A stretch of DNA of 64,000 nt from Apiospora phragmitis (Eukaryota > Ascomycota > Sordariomycetes > Amphisphaeriales > Apiosporaceae), in assembly GCA_038363925.1 (NCBI GenBank), contig JAQQWL010000007.1, positions 248,001-312,000 on the forward strand, written 5' to 3'. Each line of letters starts with the position of its first letter. Positions within the stretch are counted from its first letter, which is position 1. A program made the translations under genes and the position numbers. The notes under the pieces were generated by a model that was given only the letters and a program-made list of their open reading frames with translations, was not told the DNA's origin and did not search any database. Below are positions 23,026 to 34,530 of the stretch, piece by piece.

Positions 23026-25300
23026 ATGTCAGCGACAAATCTCCTCGTTTCGGCCGCCCTCCTCGGCATCGTCGTCTGGGCCGCGACGAAGCTCTTCTCC
23101 GAGTCCCGGCGTCCGGCGCCGTCATCGCGCCCTTTGCCGCCGGGTCCGGAAGGGGAAGCCCATCATCGGCAACCTCGGAGACATGCCGGCTGCGGGGGCT
23201 CGGGAATGGGAGCATTGGGCCAAGCACAAGGAGCTGTTCGGTAATTATAAACTTGATCGAGCGAGCCACGAGAGGAAAACAATACTAACCCGATTAATCC
23301 CGTTGCGCAGGTCCGGTTAGTTCAGTCACTGCCTTCGGCACGACCATTGTCATCTTGAGCACCCTGGAGGGGGCCAGGGAGCTGCTGGAACATCGGTCCA
23401 ACATCTACTCGGGTCGGGCTCGGATGGAGTTTGGCGGCGAAATGTGAATTCACCACCCCATCCCATCTTGGGGACTCTTTCTTTTGTCTTTCTTCTTCTT
23501 CATCATCATCTTCTTCTTCCGGGCGTTATTAATACGTTTGTTTGTTTTCAATAGGTGCGGCTGGAAGAACATGCTCGCCTTGCGGCCCGCCGGCAGCGCC
23601 ATGCGGGCCACCCGCAAGTTCCTGCACGGCGCCGTCGGGACCAAGGCCTCGCTCATCAGCTACGCCGAGCTGCAGGAGACCGAGGTGCGCCGCTTCTTGC
23701 TGCGCGTGCTCGAGCGGCCCGAGGCGTTGCGGGACCATATCCGGACGTAAGTTTTATTTCTCCTTCTTCTCTCTCGGTTTGGGCCTCAACAACTCGTTTA
23801 CTGACTATATGCAACTTGCAAACCGGACAGAGAGGCCGGTGCCATCATCCTCAAAGTGGCCTACGGCTACGAGATCGAGCCTCACAAGGAAGATCCGCTC
23901 GTCCGAATTGCAGACGATGCGATGGATCAGTTCTCCAAGGCCATGATCCCCGGTGCATGGCTTGTAGACATGGTGCCAATTTGTAAGCTCCATGCTTGCT
24001 ACTACAACGGAAGACGGTGTTTCTCTTCTTTAGCAAATTCCCCCCTCAGAGAGAGGATATGGCCGGATATGACTAACATGTGGGGGTTTCAGTATGCCAT
24101 TTTCCGGACTGGCTGCCCGGCATGTCGTTCAAGCAGACGGCCCGGGAGTGGAAGGCGACGCTGATCGACATGGTCGAGCGCCCGAACGGCCTGGTCCGCA
24201 AGCAGGTGGCCGAGGGGCGCAACAAGACGTCGATCCTGGCCCAGGCGTACGAGAAGTCGCCCGACATGAGCGCCGAGGAGGAGCACATTGTGAAGTACGC
24301 GTCGGGCGCGCTATATGCCGGCGGCGCCGATACGGTAAGCCTACTTCTAAACTAAGTCCCCATCGTCATTGGAACGAAGGTCCACGAAGCCCTATTTGGC
24401 TAATAGTGATAATAATAATGAACAGAGCGTCAGTACCATGTCGACCTTCTTCCTCGTCATGTCCCTCTTCCCGGAGGCCCAGCGCGCGGCGCAGGCCGAG
24501 ATCGACCACGTCCTCGGACCCGGCCGGCTGCCGACGCTGGCGGACCGCGAGCGGCTGCCCTACGTCGGCGCCGTCATGAGCGAGGCCCTGCGCTTCCACC
24601 CCATCGCGCCCATGGGGCTGCCGCACCAGAGCACGGCCGAGGACGTGTACGAGGGGTACCGGATCCCTAAGGGGGCCATCGTCATGGCTAGTCCGTGGTA
24701 AGTCTTATTCCTATACCGATTTCACTTCATGCTCATACAATGCACAACTACTACTGGTCTCATTTGACAAAGAAGGAAACCAAGCTAATCCACAAACGCG
24801 CGCACAGGCTCTACACCCGCGACGAGTCCGTCTACCCCGACCCCGAAGCCTTCAAACCGGAGCGGTTCCTCGGGCCCGACCCGGCGCCGCACCCGGACTT
24901 CGTCTTCGGGTTCGGGCGGCGCGTGTGCCCCGGCAAGCTGCTGGCGGAGCAGTCGGTGTGGCTGACGGTGGCGCACTCGCTCGCCGTCTTTGACATTTCT
25001 GGCTCTGGCGGCAGTCCCGAGTCGAAAGCCAGCGGCAGCATGTTCGTGGGCGGCATGGTGAGCCACCCGGCGCCGTACGAGGCGACGATCCGGCCGCGGA
25101 CCCCCGGGCACGAGGCCCTGATCCGGGAGGTGGAGCGGACGCATCCGTGGGGGAGAGCGATGCGAAGGAGTTGGAGGGTATCCAGGTCTGAGCGAGCGGT
25201 CTTATGTCACGCATTTACTTTCTGTTATGAAAAGGGGCAACCAATCAAAGCGAAACTGGTCGGGTGTCTACCAAGCATGGCATCATGTAATAAGAGCTAA
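23026..25300 (+). CDS. Cytochrome P450 (CYP64/OrdA-like group), frameshifted
   Basis: Seven exons with introns at 23241-23310, 23444-23554, 23747-23830, 23983-24092, 24335-24425 and 24698-24807. The protein begins with a membrane anchor (residues about 5-24) and a proline hinge, LPPGP. Later come the I-helix oxygen-binding segment YAGGADTS, the K-helix EALR followed by FHP, PERFLGPD, and the heme-cysteine loop FGFGRRVCPGK. The order and wording resemble fungal O-methylsterigmatocystin oxidoreductase-type P450s; these are ER-bound monooxygenases. One extra G at 23148-23149 shifts the frame between LPPGP and KGKPIIGNLGDMP. A second oddity is a G5 run at 25149-25153: the frame as read runs to a stop at 25300, while the alternative frame gives a normal short tail ending ELEGIQV at 25191. 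The substrate is unknown. Confidence 0.9.
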
Positions 25301-25490
25301 TATATGCCTAAGTCAATGTGGTATCGAATTCGTAGAGTTAAGCTGATTAACTTTTGCGGTGGTCTGTTTCACTTGTGTTACTAGGTGACCCATTGGCAGC
25401 ACTCACCAGCTTCGCTGCTCTGTATGCATTTATACTTCTTTGAAGCAAAGTATCTACGAGGTAGTAATTGCACTTCCAGTAATGGTGTTA

Positions 25491-25528
25491 CCATCCAGTT
25501 ACCCATTTGCCATCCGGTTATCCCATTG
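25491..25528. repeat. 19-bp tandem repeat
   Basis: Two copies of a 19-bp unit starting CCATCC(A/G)GTTA and ending CCATTTG/CCCATTG, followed by a third partial CCATCCG. Located about 550 bp upstream of the O-methyltransferase gene. Confidence 0.6.
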
Positions 25529-25988
25529 CCATCCGTTCTTCCGGACTGCTCCAGACCGTGTGGAATAACCAAAGGTAGGGGTAATGGTTTTCGCTGTCGT
25601 GACCATGCTTTGTGCTCAGAGGGCCCCCAATCAGATGACAGCCTTTGTAGTACTCCTGCAGCTAGAAATTGGAGATCGTCAGCACACATGCAGGATTATT
25701 CCAAATTCATACACTCATCAGAGGATCTGATAGAGGCGATGAATCATACCCCGCACCCTGTACGCCTGCGGCGCAATATATGCGATACACTTGATTGCAG
25801 CTTGGCTTGCTCCTACTGGTCAACAGTTGAATCTGTTCGATGCATGATAAGCATTCTGAGTCAGCAATGTGCATTTGAAAATTGTATAAGTCCGACAACG
25901 GTATAAGTTGAGAAATGGGCGTAGAACGTGACCATGTGGTAACATACGTCACTGTTCAGCCCAAATTCCCGAGCTGGCACGAGTTAAG

Positions 25989-25995
25989 TATATAT
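25989..25995 (+). promoter_or_regulatory. TATA element of the O-methyltransferase gene
   Basis: TATATAT about 85 bp upstream of the ATG at 26078. Confidence 0.45.
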
Positions 25996-26077
25996 CTTCA
26001 GGCCTGGATCTACTACTTCCTGTGACTACTTTACTTTACAATTAATATCGGCCCGGGCAAGACCAGAAACAACGACC

Positions 26078-27841
26078 ATGAGTACAGTCGGGCAACTAGG
26101 CGAGCGGATCGCAAGCCTGGCAAAGAAGGTCGAGGAGCAGAAGCTAAACGATGCGTCCTCCGCTGATAGGCAGACCACCCTCGAGCTGGCAGAAGCTTCG
26201 AGGGAACTCGAACAGCTCGTTCTTGGCCCAAGACAGACGTTGGGATTGATGGCATTCTCTGTTAGTGAATTATGCTATGTTTTAGCCCCCTATACAGGCT
26301 GAATAACTAAATATTCATGATTTTTAGGTCCAGGATGCCGCCAGCTTGGGTGTCATTGTCACCTTCGACATCCCCAAACTTGTTCCGTCAGAGGGATCGA
26401 TGAGTTTCGCCGAAATATCATCTCAGTGTGGTCTTGATGAGGATAGACTAAGTAAGTAGCCAGTCAAAAACCGACCAACACCTCTTTATTGCAGCTTTCT
26501 CCAGGTTGGAATCCATGATAGAACGTCTTTATTCTAACACAAGGGCTGGACTCCCCCCTCCCTCTCCAATCAGCACGCATTCTCCGCTTTGCCATGATCA
26601 ACCTCCTCTTCCGCGAGCAGCCCGCGGGCCACGTCCGCCACACGCCCCTCTCGGCGCACCTCGCGCAGTCCCCCACCTTCTGCGACTTCCTGCGCACCAT
26701 AGCGGCCGTCTTTAACCCGGCCACCGCCAGCCTGCCCGCCGCGCTGAGCCGGTAAGCGACGTTCGGGGGTCTATTCTTCCCTTTTCCAGTCGTTATCCCT
26801 CGTTATCCCAGTGTCTCAGGATGGGGGGATGTAAATCCGCCATATATTGGAAGAGTTCCCTTTATTCCCGCCCTCAGACATCTCATTTGTTCCAAAAAGA
26901 GCAACATTAACGCCGAGAGAGTCGATAGATACCCGGCAACGCGCGCCATGACCGAGTCAGCTCACGGCGTCGCCCGCCACACGGCCCTGCCGTTCTACGA
27001 CTGGCTCGATCGCGAGGACAACACGCCGCTGCGCGCCTGCTTGGGCAGGGGGGATGGAGGGCATCAGCCGCGGGGGCCAGCGCTTGCAGGATACGGACCT
27101 GCGGGCGTACCCCTGGGGGACACTACCGGAGGCGGTGGTGGTGGTGGATATGGGCGGTTCTGGTGAGTTTTTCCACATGGAAGCTGGGTGCTGAGGGTAC
27201 CGGGGATCTGACTGACATTGTTATATGATATAGGTGGACACTTTGCCCGAGATCTCGCCGAAGTCTATCCGGCGTTCTCGGTGATCGTCCAAGACCTCCC
27301 TCGGGTCATTCGCCAGACGGTCGAAGACCAGAAGAACTCGCCCGGCTCAGGATCCATAACGTACCAGGCACACAACTTCTTCGCCGAGCAGCCCGTTAAG
27401 AACGCCGACGTGTATTTCATGCGCCACATCTTCCACAACCACCCCGACGCGGAGTGCGTCAAGATTCTCGAGGCGTTGCTACCGGCGCTCAAGCAAGGGG
27501 CACGGGTTCTTGTGAGCGAGTACATCGTGCCGCCGCCGGCGGAGTTGACGGGTGGGTTGGGTTCGAAGCCAATGCGGTAAGTAGAACATACGTTCCCATT
27601 GGTATGTCTCTCGTGGAAGATATTAGATTTGCTAATGATTGAGCTTTTCTTATTCATTATTAGACAGATGGACCTGTTAACCATGGCGCTGTTCAATGCC
27701 AAGGAACGGACCAAAGATGAGTATTCGAGACTCTTCCAGCAGGCAAGCCCGGCACTGGTTTTCCAGGACATCCATCAAGTCCCTGATGACCCGAGAAGCT
27801 GTATTTTTGAAGCAGTGTATCAGGGTGCCAATGACATTTAA
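26078..27841 (+). CDS. SAM-dependent O-methyltransferase (OmtA-like), frameshifted
   Basis: Six exons, with introns at 26261-26327, 26452-26573, 26752-26928, 27163-27233 and 27577-27663, give 412 residues when one base is removed. This is the usual length for fungal caffeate/sterigmatocystin-type O-methyltransferases. An N-terminal helical dimerisation part (MSTVGQLGERI; LGVIVTFDIP) precedes the SAM-binding motif VVVVDMGGSGGHFA, VIVQDLP, and the metal-independent catalytic region around MRHIFHNHPDAECVKIL with its His. The C-terminus has QMDLLTMALFNAKERT. An extra G in the G6 run at 27048-27053 breaks the frame just before MEGISRGGQRL; both sides are well conserved. The product would methylate a phenolic hydroxyl on a small aromatic molecule. 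The adjacent co-oriented P450 and GST-like gene support a shared pathway (inference). Confidence 0.9.
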
Positions 27842-28926
27842 GGGGTAAGGGAGGAATAACAGTGCTGGAATTCAATTGGTTCGAAAGTACTAGTCTACAT
27901 TTTTTTTACTATTGGCGTTCACATTTAACGAATCACGAAATTGGCCCTCGTAGAATAATAGCCAATCAGCCACCAGTCAGGAATTATTTATCTTGCCCAC
28001 ACCAGCACACAGCAATGTTACGCTGATACATCCTCAGGCCTAGAAGTACGCAACATAAGATTAAGATCGTTGATCAACCCAGTCAATCTAAACACAACGA
28101 CATTCACCTCGCTCGGTCGAACCAAGTGCGCAGAGCAGCGCATTCGCACAAAACTGCTTAGCCACAATGCACAACTCCAGGCCCATCCGAGACGAAGCAC
28201 ACAACAACAGTGCAGACACAGATTATATATACCACATCTGCAAGTTGGAGAAGCAGGACCATATCACAACCCCTGACGATCCAGACTTGGAAGGATTCGA
28301 GCTTTCACCCGGAGGCGAGCTGGGTGATTTTTTTTTTTCCCAAAACTTTTAATATATTTTATCTATAAACATTCGGCGTTTACTGTGTGTAATACAGTAA
28401 GCTCGCAAAGTGGTCTGAGCTCACTAGTAAACATGTCTCCCCAGTACTGCAATATAACTCTCCATGGGAGCCTAAGGGGGCAGAGGCTGTGAGTCTGATC
28501 CAACGAGTGGACCAGTCTAATTGCATTGAGCCATTGCACCTCGGTTATCTCGACTCTTACATGTTTCCGTTGGGTCGGCGAGTCTTTGCTTAGCTGTAAG
28601 GCGGTCGTCGCAACGACGGCTTGTGCTTCTCGCACAACAACGGTGAGTGAAAAGAGAAATGCCACACACAAGGATACTTCAAATCGTCCGTTTTCCCAAG
28701 TTCGAGCAAATGGTCTTTTGTCCTTCACCGCGCAAACTCAGCAAATCAAGGGTTATTACCCTTGTCCACAAAGAACATTGACATCCAGTCACCCGGGGAA
28801 CAGATGAGGACGCGCAAACATTTCTGCAGATCTGGGTAATGGGTACTGAACCACCCAATGCTCGCTTCATCGACTGCACGGAGACGGCTGTAGCATTACC
28901 CAGCTCCCACGCTCAGTCCATCCTAA
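27842..28926. other. Intergenic
   Basis: Between the end of the O-methyltransferase and the 3' end of the minus-strand zinc-finger pseudogene. No supported gene; a T8-9 run occurs near 28,330. The 121-codon minus-strand frame at 28,363-28,728 has no recognisable feature. Confidence 0.5.
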
Positions 28927-29754
28927 TCAACTCTTGGGGGGCCCTCCCCTCTTCCTCTGGCCACATTTTTTGATGTGGCAGACATGGACAGCACGCCTTT
29001 CGTCGGCAAGACCGCAAATACAGCTAAAGACCCGCCCGGCAGCTCCCTCACAATGCTTCTCTTCAAGGTGCTTGAGGTGCTTGTCCCTCTGGTCCTTGTA
29101 GCCACAGCAGCAGGTGTACACCAGCTTTAGGTGAAGTTTCTCAATATGACGTCTGAAATCCCTTTCAGTTGTACATTTTTAGTGATCAGCTCTCCCACAG
29201 AACCAACGGAAGTCAGGCCCGGTGGGAAGATGGCTACTCATGATATGCTGGAGCAGTTCGGGACAGTCACAAGATGAACCGCAGTGGTCACATTCGATAT
29301 TCGTTCGCTGGGGACTCGGAAAAGATAATGGCGTCAGTGAAGCTGATGGGTTTATTGCTGTATCGTTCGGGTCTGGAAACGAATGAGGAGTCTGATGTTC
29401 GTACGAGGATGAGGTGTTGGTCGGAAAAGGTTGTTCAGGTGGATTGGCTACAGGACTTGGGAGCCCTTCAGGCCTCAATGGCTCATGCTCGTGATTTTCA
29501 TCGGCAGAGGAACGGTTTCTCGCGACTGACCCCTGATAGACTGGGAGTTGCTGAAGAAGCTCCCCTGACCCAGCACACACATTCGCAGTCTCGACCAATC
29601 CCTCGTCGCAGTAATCAGTTTGCACGGACGCATCGTGGCATTGGAGGTACCAGTCGAAGTCACTCTGGAAGCCAGACTCATCTTGTTCTATGCGGTGATC
29701 ATTGGGGGCACTTGAGATGGTACCAGTGCCGAGATGAGCCTCGGCACAAGCTCC
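28927..29754 (-). pseudogene. C2H2-like zinc-finger protein pseudogene
   Basis: The minus strand is open from 29754 down to a stop at 28927 apart from one in-frame TAA at 29179-29181. Before the stop: a Ser/Pro-rich region and Cys/His-containing segments ECDHCGSSCDCPELLQH and RWFCGRADH. After it, in the same frame: KCTTERDFRRHIEKLH, YTCCCGYKDQRDKHLKHLEEKH, FSCICGLADERRAVHVCHIKKC. These are successive degenerate zinc fingers typical of fungal C2H2-like proteins. CAA to TAA (Gln to stop) is the simplest explanation. No ATG opens the long frame; one at 29797 lies in another frame, so the 5' end also needs a frameshift or a missed exon. A nuclear nucleic-acid-binding role is inferred. Confidence 0.6.
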
Positions 29755-31841
29755 TCATCAAGTGTGTTTCAAGAAAGGACGTATCGCTACGCGACATTAT
29801 AGAATGCTATTCGCAAGGAGCTGGAAGCGTGCAGGCTTGACAATCTTCGTCGTACAGCAAAACCTGCCTGATACGGACGGGCGCGCGACGGCGACAACCA
29901 AAGCTAAGAAGGAGAAGAAGAAGGAGAAGGGGAAGAGAAACGTCTGCCGCGCCAACCGCTGAATAAAAGGGCCGTTGGATCAGGCTGTGAGCGTCATTGG
30001 GCATTTTGCCAAGGTAATCTTGGGACAAGGGCGCTTTTTTCCATTGGCTGTCACCCGCGCTCAAGGGTACTCCATGCAAGATGTTCACTTGTGACACTGT
30101 CCCGCCCCCAATCCCTGAAGGCCAATTTCCTGATTGGCTATATCGTGCATAAATGCCAAAGCCGGAGGAGGATGACATTGCTGGTCGTTGATCGTGGTAC
30201 GGAGGTGCCCCTGACCAAAGAGAATTTTGGCCCTCGCCGTAGCAGATAAGCAGGGCGTAGATATGCAGGCACCCGAATGACGCTTGCCATCAAGCCATTA
30301 TCTAGCCTTGCCGCAGGGCCAACTTTAATGATTGAGTTGTCTCGCAATATTCGAAGTTGCTGACAAATACCGATCCAGTTCTACCAGACCTTCGTCCATA
30401 CAGAAAATTGGCCCCTTTATAGTTGGAATAGTACGGGCTTCGAAAGGCACCCATAAGGGCAATTAATCTTCCGCAATTTACTAGATAATTTCAACCTAGG
30501 GCATATAGGTACGATAGAGAGTGTATAGAGAAATCTACAGAAAGCTCAACCTGAAGCCAGTGAGTATGCTCATGTGTATACTAATCCAAACAAAGCTGCC
30601 CTGGTAATGAGCACATGATTCGTTCTGCAATTGCCCATCGCTGTCGACAAATAGTCTCTACTTGCCCCTAAACCGCCGAAACGTTGCCCCTTCACCTCTC
30701 CTATGCTACGTCCTTGATCTACCAAGCCTCCACGTATAGTCTCTAAGGCTATTATATAGAAGATGGGCTGTAACTCGAACGATGACTCCCGGTACAAGGG
30801 TGGGCATTCTGCCGCAGAAACCAAGCCGTCAAAGGCAGAAAAGAAAAAGTGAGCTGGTAAGCATATCTAAACAGCTCTCCTTCGATGTAGCAGAGAGAGA
30901 GAGAGTTCGACATGAAGCTAACGATTCACTCCAGAATCAGGGGTTATGATGGCGCGATGACTATTAGAAGGGAAGCGAGACGAGCCATGAAACACCGTCA
31001 GCCGAGACGCGAGTACACAGCCCGAGGGTAAGAAAGCAGATGGTGCCGCGAGAAAGGGTTGATATCGATCGGTGCGTCATATGTTGCTGCCCTTCAATTC
31101 AACAGCGGGAGGGGGCAGTTGGAAGTCGATTGAGTTATCTTTGTGAGATTTGCCGGTACAATCACTGCCATGCAGTCAGAATTCGTCTACTGAGATAAAT
31201 CAATACTGGGATAGAGTTGATGGAGCAAGGTGAACACAAGTAAAGAACGCCAGCATGTAGTCAACACTCCTTTCCACCACATCACACCATAATTCTTTCA
31301 ATTTATACCAGTCTCTGTCTGAATAGGGGAAACTCATATTTTATTCGTTCTGACTACTGCCGTCACCCCAACATGCAAATCATAGTTGTCTTTATGCTTT
31401 TATGCGCCCCGAATTTAGCTAGAACAGTTTGGTTTACAGTTTCAAATCAAAGCCGATGGCTAGTAGGCAGACCTCAGACAGTGTTCATGGGAGTGTAGCA
31501 AAGATTGCAAGGCTGCTAGGCTCCTCAGGGCTCTAATCACTTGTTTTGCCGGTGTCTCTATGTGAAGTACTAGTAAAGCAAGTCCCAGTCATATGCGTGT
31601 ACGTGACCATATGTAGTGATGAAAGATTTGGCAATATGATAGTTGGCAGGCATGGGGATAGCTGGTAACTTGGTGAATGATATACACGAACAGGATGATA
31701 TGGCTACAATCGTATTTACAAGCCCCTATTGTCGCGGGTAGGGGCAGGATAGCGGCCCCTTAAGCTACACGCATGCTTTCATTGAGCACGCCGATGATGA
31801 TATACAAGCCCCTATAAAGATGAGCAAGACCCAGTTTTCTT
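29755..31841. other. Intergenic
   Basis: About 2 kb without a supported gene. It has a purine-rich coding-like stretch near 29,905-29,945 and a GA microsatellite near 30,890-30,910. The rest is moderately AT-rich and is the 3' flank of COX10. Confidence 0.5.
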
Positions 31842-33409
31842 CTACCTCCTCTCCCGTGGTAATGATACAATGGGCGCCCCTTTTACATCTGCCTCATCCT
31901 CCTCCCAGTCCTCCTCGTCCTCCAGTTCCGGCTCGCCGAAGATGGCCCGCCAGATACGGCCCCACATGCCCTTCTTCTGCCCCAGCCCCAGCATGATGAC
32001 AACAGGCAAATGCCACACGCTCGCCCAAAACAAACCCTTGGCGCTGCCCTGGAACCCGTCGCACCGCCAGAAGCGGACGGCCTCGCGCGTCAGCCAGACG
32101 TTGACCGGCAGGCTCGTGGCCGCGAAGCTCCACTCGGTCACGCCCACGGCGCAGAGGCCGAAGCAGATGGGGAAAAAGGCGAGGCTGTACCGCAGCGCCA
32201 CCCGCCCGTTGCGCGCCGGGTTGATCCACGAGAGCATCTGGTGGCCCGCGGCCTTGTACTCCTCCCGGATCGACCACGACAGGGCCATGAAGTGCGGGAA
32301 CTGCCACGCGAACAGCAGGGCGGCCATGAGCCAGCCGCCGATGGCGTCCCGCGTGAGGAGCAGCTCCTGGAAAGAGCCCGTGCCCGTCGCAGATTCGCCC
32401 GCCGCCGCGGCCCAGCCCATGAGCGGGGGGATTCCTCCGACAATGGCGCCGACCCATGTGTTGAGCCAGTGCATGCGCTTCATGGGCGTGTAAACTCCAG
32501 CATATAATACGATGTTGGCCGCGCCAAGAAAGGAGACGGTCGGATTGACACCGAACAGTAATGCGCCGACGCCCGTGGCGCCTGCAAGGACGGCGAACAT
32601 AATGGCCTTGCGCTGGGACAGTAGGCCGCGGACGAGGGTCGGTTGCGCGTGCGCGACATTTTGGAGTCGGTGTCGGGCTCGTAGATCATGTTGAGGGCGT
32701 TGGCCGAGGCCGAGCACAGGGCGGTGCCCGTCGTCAGGAAGGCGAGGGTCAGCGGCGACAGGGACGGGGTGTCGAGGCCGATCGAGGGCGAGAGGAAGTC
32801 GGGAACGGGGTAGAGGGCGTAGGAGGACATGGCGGTCAGCACCACGAGGACCGACAGGCGCGGTTTCGAGAGCGAGAGGTAGAGGGAGAGCTGGCGGCGG
32901 AAGGAGTTGGCCGATTGCTTGCTTGCCGACGTGGTCAGGGCCGATGACGCATCTTCAGCGGGCAGCGAGCCGTCTGAGGATGCTGAGGATGGTGGGGTCG
33001 AAGAAGCAGACCCAGGTGCAGATGTCGCGGCAGCGGCAGCATTGCGCTTGGCGGCTTGCCTTCGCCGATGTGGTAGGTCCTGATTTTGATTTACGTGGGA
33101 GGAGGTGGCGGCGGCGTGTGAAGAAGAACTTATGGTGGTGGTACGACTCGGGCCCCCGTCGTCCGCCACGGTCGAGGCCGACGCCCTTGTGGAAGCGGGC
33201 AGGAAGCCATTGGCCAGAAAGTAGCCAGTCTTCAGGCGCGAGGATCGCGGGGCTACGGCATTGCGCGGGCCGAATGTTTGACTAAAGGGTCGCGACGAAA
33301 GCTTCCGGGTGCTGCCATCTTTGGCAATGTTCAGGCGGCGGCTGCAACTCCAACAGATATTCTCCAAGGCGCTCAGACGGATCGCGTTACCGGCAGACCG
33401 TAGGGTCAT
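31842..33409 (-). CDS. COX10: Protoheme IX farnesyltransferase (heme O synthase), frameshifted
   Basis: A single exon of about 522 residues that farnesylates heme b to heme O in the inner mitochondrial membrane, the step before heme A for cytochrome c oxidase. The ATG at 33409 begins MTLRSAGNAIRLSALENIC, a basic amphipathic mitochondrial presequence, followed by a long Ser/Ala-rich linker. The UbiA prenyltransferase domain starts near residue 180, with the signature NMIYEPDTDSKMSRTRNRP, then YTPMKRMHWLNTWVGAIVGG, PPLMGW and WQFPHFMALSW, and about eight hydrophobic helices. The C-terminus is acidic. A missing base in the run at 32636-32638 (GGG on the plus strand) breaks the frame between RTRNRP and LVRGLLSQRKA. 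Since respiration depends on this gene and no other lesion is seen, a sequence error is more likely than true loss. Confidence 0.93.
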
Positions 33410-34530
33410 GTTGGCCAGCAGCACATGTCGCCCGCAGCTGCTACCGGTTGGTCTTGTCTCGTGTCTCGTATTGGTCTGTCGGGCACGTCGAGGGACAGGA
33501 AGCGACAGCGAGGTTCGAGAAGTGGTGCCTTCGGGTTGTCATGGGCCTCAGATGCCAAATTTAGCACTGTACTTTCCCCAATTCTCAATTGCATGGCCCA
33601 GCGGCAGGATCACAAAAATTAGTGACGTCGGAAGCCTGATTGTTCCGCCCGAATCTGCAATTGGGCTGCGCGCATTGTAAATTCATCCCTGCTTGTGAAC
33701 TTCCCCAGGTCCATGTACAGTGGGCCCAAGCCGCAACACGAAAGACTCCGGTTTTCAACATCTTCACTTCCTCCTCTCAAACGCACTTATTATATATATT
33801 GGCTTGAAGCTCCGCTTACGCATCCGTCTCTGTTCTATCACCTCGGGCCATGGCTGATAAGAACTCATTCCTCTGGGGGGAAAATTAAGGGTCGCCCTCT
33901 GGAAAAACTTGTTACGTGATGGGCATTTCTTTGGCTCTTTGACGAGTTCGGGCCAGGCATGCCACACGCAATCAAGGCGCTCGCGCGAGCCTATGGAAAA
34001 TTCTACCTGATTCGTTGCGTTACACTTTTTCGAAGTCAAGCCTCTATGAGTGCATTTCAACGGCGAATTCGGCTACCATGCTTCTGCCATTTGTTGCTCT
34101 AACGCGACCTACCCTGGTGCGCGGCTAATTCTATTTTTGGTAACTTAGTCGTATACGAACCGTTGCTTCTCTAAAGAATACATACTTGCACAGCCCCAAA
34201 CTGCTAGTCGGTCAATCTCATGGCTAATAACTAATAGTTCCACGCGCCTTGAGTATCAGCAGGACGAAGAGGGATACAGGCAAACGCATTCCTTTACATC
34301 TGCGGTTGGACGACTGTCTGTCTGTTCTTGTCAGCGATGAAGGGCAATTGTTCGCTGTTTCCCTCCAAATGAACCTTCCGGGTTAATGCAGTATTGAAGA
34401 TCGTCTCCGAACTGAGTTTTGATGGGATATGGAATCTTAACAATCATAATTCGAGACTTCAGTCTGGTGTCTTCAGTTCGGCCCAACACAATTTACGTGG
34501 CCTGGCCAAGTCACCATACATAAGACCAGC
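33410..34530. other. Divergent intergenic region
   Basis: Shared promoter space between COX10 (minus) and the helical-repeat gene (plus). No supported gene. Confidence 0.55.

Larger units (their letters stand above)
25301..26077. other. Intergenic between P450 and O-methyltransferase genes
   Basis: No gene seen. It contains a small 19-bp tandem repeat (25,491-25,528) and the O-methyltransferase promoter with a TATA element at 25,989. Confidence 0.5.
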
